Origin: an uncultured Azospirillum sp.
Lineage (GTDB): Bacteria; Pseudomonadota; Alphaproteobacteria; RF32; CAG-239
DNA length: 9,045 nucleotides
Assembly: GCA_902489675.1 (NCBI GenBank)
Contig: CABUAP010000044.1
Span: 1 to 9,045, forward strand
Direction of reading: 5' to 3'
Shown: in pieces, positions 1 through 5,867 of the stretch
Layout: every line of letters starts with the position of its first letter
Position numbering within the stretch: position 1 is the stretch's first letter
Notes under the pieces: generated by a model
Seen by the model: only the letters and a program-made list of their open reading frames with translations
What the model was told of the DNA's origin: nothing
Database searches by the model: none
Position numbers and translations under genes: made by a program

Positions 1-180
1 CGGTGGAAGTTTATTGGAAGACTGCCGACTGGATGGTGGTTTTCATAGATATCGCCCAGTAAACAGGGGGGCTGTTAATGAAACAAAGTTAACGGTTTGA
101 CCATGCTCAAAGGCGTGGATCGGTGTCTGACGACACTTTAGCATTCAACCCCTATTAAAATGGGGGGTATGTAAGGCATC
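1..180. other. Hairpin-rich stretch at window edge, possible structured RNA
   Basis: No convincing gene is seen here, though one frame (codons from position 3 to a TAA at 60-62) could be the last 19 codons of a gene cut by the edge. The stretch folds into consecutive hairpins on the plus strand: 28-31 and 35-38 with 53-60; 71-77 with 88-94 (one G-U); 100-105 with 112-117 (one G-U, loop TCAAAG); 123-127 with 132-136 (GTGTC, loop TGAC, GACAC); and 148-152 with 164-168, which extends through 141-144 with 169-172. The G-run at 65-70 could alternatively pair with the C-run at 149-152. I do not recognise it as tmRNA, RNase P RNA, SRP RNA or 6S RNA. The strand and the 5' end are undetermined. Confidence 0.3.
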
Positions 181-184
181 AATA

Positions 185-216
185 CAAAAAAGTCCATGCC
201 CTGGGGCATGGACTTT
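185..216 (-). terminator. Intrinsic terminator of the ygiC-like operon
   Basis: A perfect 12-bp stem (189-200 with 205-216) carries a four-base loop. Read on the minus strand it is followed by a run of six T (the A-run at 185-190, part of which also pairs), as expected for Rho-independent termination. It lies 23 bases past the stop codon of the ATP-grasp gene at 239. On the plus strand only three T follow the stem, so it is mainly a minus-strand terminator. Confidence 0.85.
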
Positions 217-238
217 GAAAATAATCCGTTTTTGGATT

Positions 239-1345
239 TTAGAGGATAATATGAGGTACGAAATGACTCATATTATCCGTAATGCGGGAAGTTGTTTCCC
301 TGATACCGATACCGGCGGGTTCGCCGCCGATTACCCAACTGCCGATAATCGGATACCAGCCGTCATAGGCGGGTATATCGACCAGCTGTTGATAAATATG
401 CCCTTCTTTGCCATATTCTCCGTCGGATTCTTCAATAATCGAACCATTGCGGACAAGTTGGATGTTGGCGCCTTCACGAGAAAAAATCGGCTTTTGACAA
501 TAAGCAGAAAGCTTTCCTTCCTCAAAGAAAGCCGGCAGGATATGCGGGCTGCGCGGAAACAGTTCGTGGAGAATCGGCAGCATGGCCTTGTTGGACATGA
601 GAGATTTCCATAATGGTTCCAGCCAGCACATTTCCGTCATGCAGGCATCGGGATTTTGCTCAAACATTGTTTCCCACGGGAACAGTTTGAACATACACGA
701 AATCGGGTTTTCGGGGGAGGCATATAACGTGCCGTTGATATGCATGATATCCTCGAGGTCGATTTCCCCGGTTACCAGTCCGGCTTCAATGGCCGTGGCA
801 ATCAGATATTTCAGCGTCATGTTGTCTTCTTCGAAATCACTGACGGATGTGAAAAAATACTGATCGCAGCGATAGGTTTTGTGGATGTCTTTCCATGAAG
901 CGACCAGACCTTCGTGGATGCCGTTGAACTGGTCGTTTGCCGGGAACATATCCTCTTTCCACTGCCACTGGACAACAGCGGCTTCAAGCAAGGAAGTGGG
1001 GGTGTCGGCATTGAACTCCAGCATTTTCAACTGTCCGTTGACAAGCGCAAAGTCGAAACGACCGTAAAGCGACAAGTCATCTTCTTCCCAACTGCGGCGA
1101 ATGAAGTTTCTCACCTTTGGCGGGATTTTGAGGAGATCGAGCCGGCGATCGTTATACAGACATTTTTCCACAGCCTGACAGTACATATCGTAGCATTCGG
1201 CGGTTGCTTTCTCAATCAACTCGACTTCGGGCATTGAAAGAGCGTAATATGCGTTTTCCAACCAGTAATTTTGATGGAAGCTGAATCCCAGATTTTCGAC
1301 AATTTGTTGATAATTGTCACGGGGTTTTATCTTTTTTCTTTCCAT
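239..1345 (-). CDS. Glutathionylspermidine synthase-like ATP-grasp protein, YgiC/YjfC type
   Basis: This 368-residue cytoplasmic protein matches the preeATP-grasp/ATP-grasp synthetase family (GSP_synth) at close to the usual YgiC/YjfC length, and it has no amidase domain. Recognisable blocks are YGRFDF (94-99), LEFNADTPTSLLEA (109-122), EPLWKSLMSNKA (243-254), KPIFSREG (285-292) and IGSWVIGGEPAGIGIRE (334-350). They are in the family order and include the Arg, Glu, Lys and Asn positions used for ATP and Mg binding. Family members join a carboxylate to an amine through an acyl phosphate. The substrate here is unknown, and the short E. coli paralogues are not, to my knowledge, proven glutathionylspermidine synthases. 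The start fits the family N-terminus (MERKKI), although no SD sequence precedes it. It lies 21 bases after the lipoprotein gene, so the two probably share a transcript. Confidence 0.9.
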   Translation of the reverse strand: MERKKIKPRDNYQQIVENLGFSFHQNYWLENAYYALSMPEVELIEKATAECYDMYCQAVEKCLYNDRRLDLLKIPPKVRNFIRRSWEEDDLSLYGRFDFALVNGQLKMLEFNADTPTSLLEAAVVQWQWKEDMFPANDQFNGIHEGLVASWKDIHKTYRCDQYFFTSVSDFEEDNMTLKYLIATAIEAGLVTGEIDLEDIMHINGTLYASPENPISCMFKLFPWETMFEQNPDACMTEMCWLEPLWKSLMSNKAMLPILHELFPRSPHILPAFFEEGKLSAYCQKPIFSREGANIQLVRNGSIIEESDGEYGKEGHIYQQLVDIPAYDGWYPIIGSWVIGGEPAGIGIRETTSRITDNMSHFVPHIIL

Positions 1346-1366
1346 AAATTTGTCTGTATTGGTACG

Positions 1367-1762
1367 TTATGCGCCGAACGAACGCGTGGTTCCCGATTTG
1401 AAAGCTTTGCCGGTTGAGCTTTTGGGGCCTGTTCCGTATTTGCTGCCGGATGAGTTGGGCTTGGACGAAGGTTTGTAAAAAGACTGGCTGATCCCTTTGG
1501 GAGCATCGATTTTCAGTCCGTTGGAGTTTGTCCAAGAGTTGTTCCCCGGATAGTAGTAATACATCGGCGGATTGCTGGCAGAATTGGAACTGACGGCCCA
1601 GCGATTGAAAGCTGCATTATAAATCCAGAAGTGACCGTGCGAATCGCGGCGTTCTTCTTTGTCTTTCGGATTTTGCGGCAACCCAGTTTGGTTTGTGCAT
1701 GAACTGAGAAGCGCTAAAAGCGATATCCCGGTTGCAAGAAGGGTTTTTTTCACCTGTTTCAT
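1367..1762 (-). CDS. Small lipoprotein, YgiB-like (DUF1190-like) by context and composition
   Basis: This is a 131-residue protein. The N-terminus MKQVKK is followed by a hydrophobic stretch (8-20) and the lipobox LSSC, with Cys22 as the predicted lipidated residue, giving a mature chain of about 110 residues. After a polar linker comes HGHFWIYNAAFNRW (42-55), a Tyr-rich patch YYYYPG (68-73), then a Ser/Gly/Lys-rich low-complexity tail ending in TTRSFGA. E. coli YgiB and YjfM are lipoproteins encoded just before ygiC and yjfC, and YgiB also has a short FW motif and a Ser/Gly/Arg-rich tail ending in Gly. I infer that this is a shortened, diverged counterpart; the sequence similarity itself is weak. 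No SD sequence precedes the ATG, only an A/T-rich leader. It probably acts at a membrane face of the envelope together with the ATP-grasp partner. Confidence 0.75.
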   Translation of the reverse strand: MKQVKKTLLATGISLLALLSSCTNQTGLPQNPKDKEERRDSHGHFWIYNAAFNRWAVSSNSASNPPMYYYYPGNNSWTNSNGLKIDAPKGISQSFYKPSSKPNSSGSKYGTGPKSSTGKAFKSGTTRSFGA

Positions 1763-1808
1763 AATAAATTGTTTTTAATTTGACAAAAAAATTGTTTAAT
1801 TCGGAGGA

Positions 1809-1837
1809 ATATTGGCTTAATTATGGGAAAATGTCAA
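1809..1837 (-). promoter_or_regulatory. Candidate promoter for the lipoprotein/ygiC-like operon
   Basis: On the minus strand there is a perfect -35 TTGACA (1832-1837), a 17-base spacer and a weak -10 CAATAT (1809-1814). Transcription would begin near 1802, giving a leader of about 40 bases. The weak -10 leaves room for activation or for another start site. A second minus-strand TTGTCA at 1781-1786 is too close to the start codon to serve the same gene. Confidence 0.45.
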
Positions 1838-1871
1838 TATTTATCTTAGTTGTGAAAGACAAATATTGACA
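1832..1871. repeat. 11-bp inverted repeat containing both divergent -35 boxes
   Basis: The arms TGTCAATATTT (1832-1842) and AAATATTGACA (1861-1871) are perfect reverse complements separated by 18 bases. The outer six bases of each arm are the -35 hexamers of the two divergent promoters. The symmetry could be an operator for a shared regulator, or a repeated upstream context for sigma factor. Confidence 0.8.
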
Positions 1872-1893
1872 AAAATAAGCGGGTGTTTATAAT
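1866..1893 (+). promoter_or_regulatory. Consensus sigma-70 promoter of the 436-aa protein gene
   Basis: A perfect TTGACA (1866-1871), a 16-base spacer and a perfect TATAAT (1888-1893) predict transcription from about 1900 and a leader of roughly 29 bases to the ATG at 1929. The spacer is one base shorter than optimal. A start near 1900 also disfavours a translation start at the TTG at 1908. Confidence 0.85.
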
Positions 1894-1928
1894 AAACTTA
1901 TCTATAATTGAAGAAAATGAGGTGTGCC

Positions 1929-3239
1929 ATGGCAGAAGAGGAAAATCAAAACCAGGGGAAGGTTGTCGAAGAACAAGTGATTCAATTGGTTCCTCCGGTT
2001 CCTTTGGATGATCAGAGTTTGAAGGTGCGGATGATTGAGGATATTGCGGCAAATAATCCGGAATATATGGCGGAAGTAGCCATCAGGCATAAACTTGATC
2101 TGCAGCAGGATCTGCCCGCTGTGATGGATAAGGTTTATGAAGAGCAGCTTAGTGTTGTTTCTGAAACCTGTATTGCTAATGCGTTGGATGAAAATACCAT
2201 CGAATCTTATAATTTGCTGCAAAAGCTTTGTTATTTCAGCCAAGAAGAACTTGCCTATATGAAGGCGGTGGAGGGCGATGAGCTTTCTACAAATATTGTG
2301 TCTTATGTGGAAGAGCGCTTAAAAGGCGTTAGTGAACTGGCACCGATTTTGGCTTTTACCAAAGATGTAAATGAGGCTATTTTGTATTCGACCGCGGATT
2401 ATCCTAATTTTACTTCTTATAAGGCTAATCAGTTAAAAGAAAAAATGGATGGCACCGTTTTGAAGCTGAGTGATGATGAAAAGGGGAAGCTGAATTTTAT
2501 TGCCTCTAAAATGTATCGTAAACTGAGCGCTCAATCGAGTCCGCTTTCCGATAATGTACCGGGGGTTCAGGAAACGGAATGTCTGCGTAAAGCACTGCGC
2601 TTGAGTTCTGATTATAAGTTGATTGCCTATTGCCAGAATCGTCTGCCGGGTGCTTCGGATGATAAACATATTATCCGTGCATATAAAAATGCGCTGACAA
2701 AAAAACAGAGTCGGAGCGATATGTATCATATTAATGCCGAGTTGGCGAATTTGTATTTGAAACGGACTAAAAAGGTTGGTTTTATGTGTCCAAATTCCGA
2801 AAAGGGAATTGCGGCCGAAAAATCGATTAAATATTTGCTGAATGCCTATCGCTATGCCGATAAAGATGATCGGTTGCATATTTTGAAAAAAGTGGCCGAT
2901 GTGCACCTGTTGACAGGAAATGTGGAAGGATGGAGCAGTATCAAAGAAGTGATTGCCATGAAATTATTAAAAGGAGAGGAACGTTGTTTTGCCTTGTCCG
3001 CGATCGGTGATAAGACCGGAGATTTGAGTTTTTATCAAAAAGCGTTGGAAGAATGTGAAAAAGCCAGAATGCAAAGTTCGTCCAAGCTTTATGTGCAGGA
3101 AGCAACTTATACTAAAATTGTGCAGAAAGCGAAAGATAGCCAAATGCGGGAAGATGCGATGCAGCAGCTGCAAACCATAAAAGATAAAAGGCAGCAGGAA
3201 TACAGCCGCTTGTTGAACAAAAAACAAAAGAGTCTTTAA
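1929..3239 (+). CDS. Unrecognised 436-aa helical protein, possible TPR-like solenoid
   Basis: I do not recognise this family. The ATG at 1929 is chosen because GAGG (1919-1922) sits six bases before it and the predicted transcript begins near 1900; an in-frame upstream TTG at 1908 would place the SD inside the gene. The protein has no signal peptide or membrane segment, so it is probably cytosolic. A Glu/Gln-rich acidic N-terminus (1-30, with VPPVP at 21-25) is followed by almost continuous predicted amphipathic helix. Stretches such as 217-260, 263-281, 294-330 and 350-382 have helix-turn-helix spacing and Ala/Leu/Tyr placement like tetratricopeptide or Sel1-type repeats, but no repeat is clear enough to call. 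The last 30 residues (about 407-436) are basic and coiled-coil-like. It stands alone behind a strong promoter, facing a convergent gene 31 bases away with no obvious terminator between them. Confidence 0.85.
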   Translation: MAEEENQNQGKVVEEQVIQLVPPVPLDDQSLKVRMIEDIAANNPEYMAEVAIRHKLDLQQDLPAVMDKVYEEQLSVVSETCIANALDENTIESYNLLQKLCYFSQEELAYMKAVEGDELSTNIVSYVEERLKGVSELAPILAFTKDVNEAILYSTADYPNFTSYKANQLKEKMDGTVLKLSDDEKGKLNFIASKMYRKLSAQSSPLSDNVPGVQETECLRKALRLSSDYKLIAYCQNRLPGASDDKHIIRAYKNALTKKQSRSDMYHINAELANLYLKRTKKVGFMCPNSEKGIAAEKSIKYLLNAYRYADKDDRLHILKKVADVHLLTGNVEGWSSIKEVIAMKLLKGEERCFALSAIGDKTGDLSFYQKALEECEKARMQSSSKLYVQEATYTKIVQKAKDSQMREDAMQQLQTIKDKRQQEYSRLLNKKQKSL

Positions 3240-3270
3240 TCGGGGGTGCGGGCAGCCGTGGTTTCGTTCT

Positions 3271-3765
3271 TTACCATTGTGCCAGCGCGGCAAACAGGTG
3301 TTTCAGTTCGTCGGCATCTTCCGGGCCGATGCCATGGATATAAAAAATCTCTCCCCGCGCCGGGTTAATGATGCAGAACTGTCCGCATAAGGCGGAAAAG
3401 TCTTGATCTGCCGCTGCTTCTCCTTGTTCAAGCAGCGGTATTTTTTTATTTCGGGGGAGAAATTCATATTGGTCCTGGTATGATGGTATTTGCTTTATTT
3501 TTTCCAGAGATGTCACAAAATCCGGTGGGCAGGTTTGGGGAAAATAAACGACAAATTTTTGATTTTCGTTATAATAATTTCCGTAAAGCAATGAGTTTTG
3601 TAAATATGCGTTTACAGATGGGGGCAGTGTGATTGTTTCGGCCACTGATTGCTGTCGGACGAAGGGGGGCTGCTGCGGAGATGCTGCGTAACGGTATAGC
3701 AAAGCTGCTGCACAAGCGCCGGTAATAAAAACGAGGAGGGAAATTTTATATTTCAAATTGTTCAT
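3271..3765 (-). CDS. Membrane-anchored periplasmic protein, possibly a degenerate thioredoxin fold
   Basis: This is a 164-residue protein. An N-terminal membrane anchor (about 8-26, after MNNLKYK) is followed by a Pro/Gln-rich linker and an exported domain. The segment KFVVYFPQTCPPDF (70-83) resembles the beta-strand plus CxxC region of thioredoxin-like proteins, with Asp82 where the second Cys would be. Cys127 and Cys131 (CGQFC) precede INPARGEIFYIHGIG (133-147), a strand-turn-strand resembling the end of such folds. If the fold is right, it lacks the normal redox pair and may be structural or a modified thiol protein. The match is weak, and 'conserved exported protein' is the safe name. A good SD (GGAG, 3773-3776) lies seven bases before the ATG. 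It appears to be monocistronic and runs convergently with the 436-aa gene. Confidence 0.7.
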   Translation of the reverse strand: MNNLKYKISLLVFITGACAAALLYRYAASPQQPPFVRQQSVAETITLPPSVNAYLQNSLLYGNYYNENQKFVVYFPQTCPPDFVTSLEKIKQIPSYQDQYEFLPRNKKIPLLEQGEAAADQDFSALCGQFCIINPARGEIFYIHGIGPEDADELKHLFAALAQW

Positions 3766-3947
3766 GACAGTTCTCCGGTTAAGTTTTTATTATTGCCGGT
3801 TAAAGATTAAAGAATGATAAATTTTTGCAATCTAAAGCAAACCGCATTAACTGTTCTGAATCATATTCGCTCTGCCCAACAGCTATGCAAGCCTGACCGT
3901 TGGGGAAGAAATCTGTATCCGATGGCTTATATAAATGTATAAAATAT

Positions 3948-3978
3948 AAAAAAAGCACTGCCGAAGCAGTGCTTTTTT
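3948..3978. terminator. Bidirectional intrinsic terminator with UUCG loop
   Basis: An 11-bp perfect stem (3951-3961 with 3966-3976) is flanked by an A-run on the left and six T (3973-3978) on the right, so it can work in both directions. Read on the minus strand the loop is C-UUCG-G, a very stable tetraloop, followed by seven T. It lies 15 bases past the stop of the outer-membrane protein gene and should end that transcript. Confidence 0.9.
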
Positions 3979-3993
3979 GTCGAAATATCTTGA

Positions 3994-4770
3994 TTAGAAC
4001 AATACTTTTGCTCTCAAACCGAGGGTATAGCTGTAATCTACGATATCGTTGTAGTTGCCGCCCAAGTAATAGTCGCCGAAAACGCCGACAGCGATGTTTT
4101 CTTTGACAAAATAGTTGGCTTCTGCCTGAGCCCACCAAGTATTGGTATTGGTGCCGTCAAGCGTGAAGTCGTAGCGGATGCCGGCATCAACAGAGTATTT
4201 GTTGCCGGTCTTGTGGAAACCGTTGAACCAAGAATATTCCATCGGACGATCGGAATAGTCAATTCTGCTGTCTGCCGTAAAAGCGGTGTAAGGCAGCCAT
4301 CCGTTGGGCAGGTTGTAACCCAATTTTACATCAGCGCTGACTTCTTTGTACCATCTTTCGTCGTTATAACGGTGGCCGTACCAGCTTTTCGGATCAAAAG
4401 TGTAGTAAGAAGCGCCGACCTGAGCCATCCAGTTGCCGTGCTGCATATTGTATTTGGCGCCGATTTTATAATCGAAGTTGTGATCGTTGTTGTATTCCTG
4501 ATTGGTCAGGCCTTCGAAATCGAACTGGTTGCCAATTTCTGCAACAACAGAGAAATTATCGGTTACACCGTAAGTAATTTCTTCGGCAGCACGGAAGTCT
4601 TCTCCGGTACCTGCGTTATGTTTCAAAGTGGTGCGGTCATACTGCAGGGATGTGTTGGACAACACTTTACCTGCGCTCGGCAGATACATCGGGGAAGTGA
4701 TGTCTTCAGCGTTGGCAGCACCGGCAAACATAACGGCAACTGTTGCCATAAGAATAGTTCTGTAGTTCAT
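3994..4770 (-). CDS. Outer-membrane beta-barrel protein
   Basis: This is a 258-residue protein. A signal peptide spans residues 1-21 (basic start, hydrophobic core, ANA before the cleavage site), leaving a mature chain of about 237 residues starting EDITSP. The mature part is rich in Tyr, Trp, Asn, Asp and Gly and shows alternating polar and hydrophobic residues in repeated strands, for example DYKIGAKYNM, WMAQVGASYYTF and YSVDAGIRYDFTL. It ends in LGLRAKVLF, a C-terminal aromatic signature recognised by the BAM assembly machinery. Size suggests roughly 10-12 strands, as in small porins. There is no Cys and no plug or periplasmic domain, and the substrate is unknown. The SD AAGGAG (4778-4783) lies seven bases before the ATG. 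A palindrome sits in the leader, and the upstream neighbour is a serine recombinase. Confidence 0.88.
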   Translation of the reverse strand: MNYRTILMATVAVMFAGAANAEDITSPMYLPSAGKVLSNTSLQYDRTTLKHNAGTGEDFRAAEEITYGVTDNFSVVAEIGNQFDFEGLTNQEYNNDHNFDYKIGAKYNMQHGNWMAQVGASYYTFDPKSWYGHRYNDERWYKEVSADVKLGYNLPNGWLPYTAFTADSRIDYSDRPMEYSWFNGFHKTGNKYSVDAGIRYDFTLDGTNTNTWWAQAEANYFVKENIAVGVFGDYYLGGNYNDIVDYSYTLGLRAKVLF

Positions 4771-4795
4771 GTAAAGTCTCCTTAGTTATTAGAAC

Positions 4796-4821
4796 TTTTG
4801 TGAATAAATGATATCACAAAA
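4796..4821. promoter_or_regulatory. Palindrome in the leader/promoter of the outer-membrane protein gene
   Basis: Perfect 8-bp arms TTTTGTGA (4796-4803) and TCACAAAA (4814-4821) are separated by 10 bases, 26-51 bases before the start codon. If transcription starts near 4817, the element lies at the start of the mRNA and could form a 5' stabilising hairpin or serve as a repressor operator. The spacing does not fit a CRP site (TGTGA-N6-TCACA), since here the gap is 10. Confidence 0.6.
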
Positions 4822-4823
4822 AT

Positions 4824-4851
4824 ACTGTATCAGATAATTTGGAGATTTCAA
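4824..4851 (-). promoter_or_regulatory. Weak candidate promoter of the outer-membrane protein gene
   Basis: On the minus strand, TTGAAA (4846-4851), a 16-base spacer and TACAGT (4824-4829) give four of six matches at each hexamer. Other AT-rich choices exist nearby, so this is tentative. Confidence 0.35.
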
Positions 4852-4893
4852 CAATAAAAGCTTATAACCGTCATTTTCTGCATATTTTGCCGG

Positions 4894-5520
4894 TTATGAG
4901 GCGGCTGCCGTTTCCTGATAGGTTTGCTCTTGTTTGTTTTTCATAAAACGCAGGAGAGTCATGCGATCCACTTTTAGCTGACGGGCAATTTGCGCTTTGG
5001 GCACATTATTTTCCAGCATGGTATTGATGCGGTTTTCCAGTCCGGTTAATTTTAGCTTTTTGTTGCATCTTCCTATCGGACGACCGAGTTTTTTGCCTTC
5101 GGATTTGATGCGGTTCAAAGCTTCTTTGGTTCTTTGCGAAATCAGGTTACGTTCGATTTCGGCCGAAAGGCCAAAGGCAAAGGCTAGCACTTTGGACTGG
5201 ATATCGCTGCCCAGCCGGTAATTGTCTTTGATTGTCCAGACCTGAGCTTCGGCGCTGAGGCAATAGTGGAGTATGGTCATGACCTGAAGCATATTGCGCC
5301 CCAGACGGGAGATTTCCGAGGCAATCAGAATGTCGTTTTTTGTTAATTTTTTCAACAACTTGCCTAGCTTTCTCTGTCTGAAATCAGTGGCGCCGGAAAT
5401 GGTTTCTTCAAACCAGCGATTGATGGTAATGTCGTTTTTTTCGGCAAATTGCTTGATTTCAAATCGTTGATTTTCTGTCGTTTGTTTGTCGGTACTAACC
5501 CGAATGTATCCGTATATCAT
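4894..5520 (-). CDS. Serine site-specific recombinase, Mpi-like invertase/resolvase type
   Basis: This is a 208-residue small serine recombinase of complete length. The catalytic domain starts MIYGYIRVST with the nucleophile Ser9 and Arg7. EISRLGRN (69-76) supplies the active-site arginines Arg72 and Arg75; the Asp usual before the first Arg is Ser71, as I recall for this subfamily. SKVLAFAFGLSAEIERNLISQRTKEAL (109-135) is the conserved E-helix region, and GRP (146-148) marks the linker. A helix-turn-helix spans about 174-195 (KAQIARQLKVDRMTLLRFMK). The wording (ENQRFEI, ETISG, WTIKDNYRLG, LSAEIERNLISQRTKEAL) is close, from memory, to Bacteroidetes Mpi-type invertases, which flip many promoters by a Ser-linked double-strand exchange. 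The SD AAGGA (5527-5531) is six bases before the ATG. No transposon genes surround it, so it may be a chromosomal invertase or a remnant of an island. Confidence 0.93.
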   Translation of the reverse strand: MIYGYIRVSTDKQTTENQRFEIKQFAEKNDITINRWFEETISGATDFRQRKLGKLLKKLTKNDILIASEISRLGRNMLQVMTILHYCLSAEAQVWTIKDNYRLGSDIQSKVLAFAFGLSAEIERNLISQRTKEALNRIKSEGKKLGRPIGRCNKKLKLTGLENRINTMLENNVPKAQIARQLKVDRMTLLRFMKNKQEQTYQETAAAS

Positions 5521-5838
5521 AATATATCCTTTTATGTTTAGCAGTTATTTCTCATTCTGAGTTATAATTATAATTCCGAAAGTGCGGCAAAATAAGGTGT
5601 ATTAAATTGCGATGTTTATATAAATTGTGCGTAAGGAGGGAAAGTGGCGTAAAAACCAAAGTTTATAACCAAAAGATAACAGCAGTTGACCGGCCTTATA
5701 CAACTTAAACGAATGTCAGATATCCTAATAAGTGTATGTTGGAGTATAGCATATGCTTGGCAGGTTTTCATTAGGACAAAAGTATATATTTTGTTATATG
5801 GCTCGTGCGGATTGTGAGTTTTAAAAAACATCTTTTAT
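5521..5838. other. Gene-free stretch between recombinase and yqaA
   Basis: No convincing coding region lies here; a 71-codon minus-strand frame at 5616-5831 has no SD and no protein-like pattern. The part next to the recombinase has a perfect 12-bp AT palindrome (5562-5573) overlapping TATAAT-like hexamers that could be the recombinase promoter (minus strand, TTGCCG then TATAAC 18 bases on, weak). Further right are a perfect 10-bp palindrome AGCATATGCT (5748-5757), an imperfect inverted repeat (5721-5731 and 5768-5778, nine of eleven bases) and a direct repeat TAAATTG (5603-5609, 5621-5627). This could contain recombinase binding sites, but nothing proves it. Confidence 0.5.
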
Positions 5839-5867
5839 TTGACTTTTAGAGCCGCAGTTGGTTTATG
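5839..5867 (+). promoter_or_regulatory. Candidate promoter of yqaA
   Basis: TTGACT (5839-5844), a 17-base spacer and TTTATG (5862-5867) predict a transcript starting near 5873. That is downstream of the ATG at 5865 and upstream of the SD at 5890-5894, so it supports the later start of yqaA at 5901. Confidence 0.5.

Noticed and set aside
215..613. Plus-strand reading frame of 132 codons
   Set aside because: It is a shadow of the ATP-grasp gene, whose opposite-strand protein has clear conserved motifs.
239..1345. Full bifunctional glutathionylspermidine synthetase/amidase
   Set aside because: Only the synthetase half is present; at 368 residues there is no room for the N-terminal Cys amidase domain.
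1908..1928. TTG start at 1908 (or ATG at 1917) for the 436-aa protein
   Set aside because: The SD GAGG at 1919-1922 fits only the ATG at 1929, and the predicted transcription start near 1900 leaves no SD for the earlier codons.
4796..4821. CRP-binding site
   Set aside because: The half-sites TGTGA and TCACA are separated by 10 bases rather than the 6 required.
5714..5741. Tn3-type resolution site I for the recombinase
   Set aside because: One half-site (TGTCAGATA) resembles the resolvase consensus, but no opposing half-site lies at the required distance.
5616..5831. Minus-strand reading frame of 71 codons
   Set aside because: It has no SD, no family resemblance and an unlikely composition rich in His, Cys, Tyr and Pro; it spans palindromic, AT-rich intergenic DNA.
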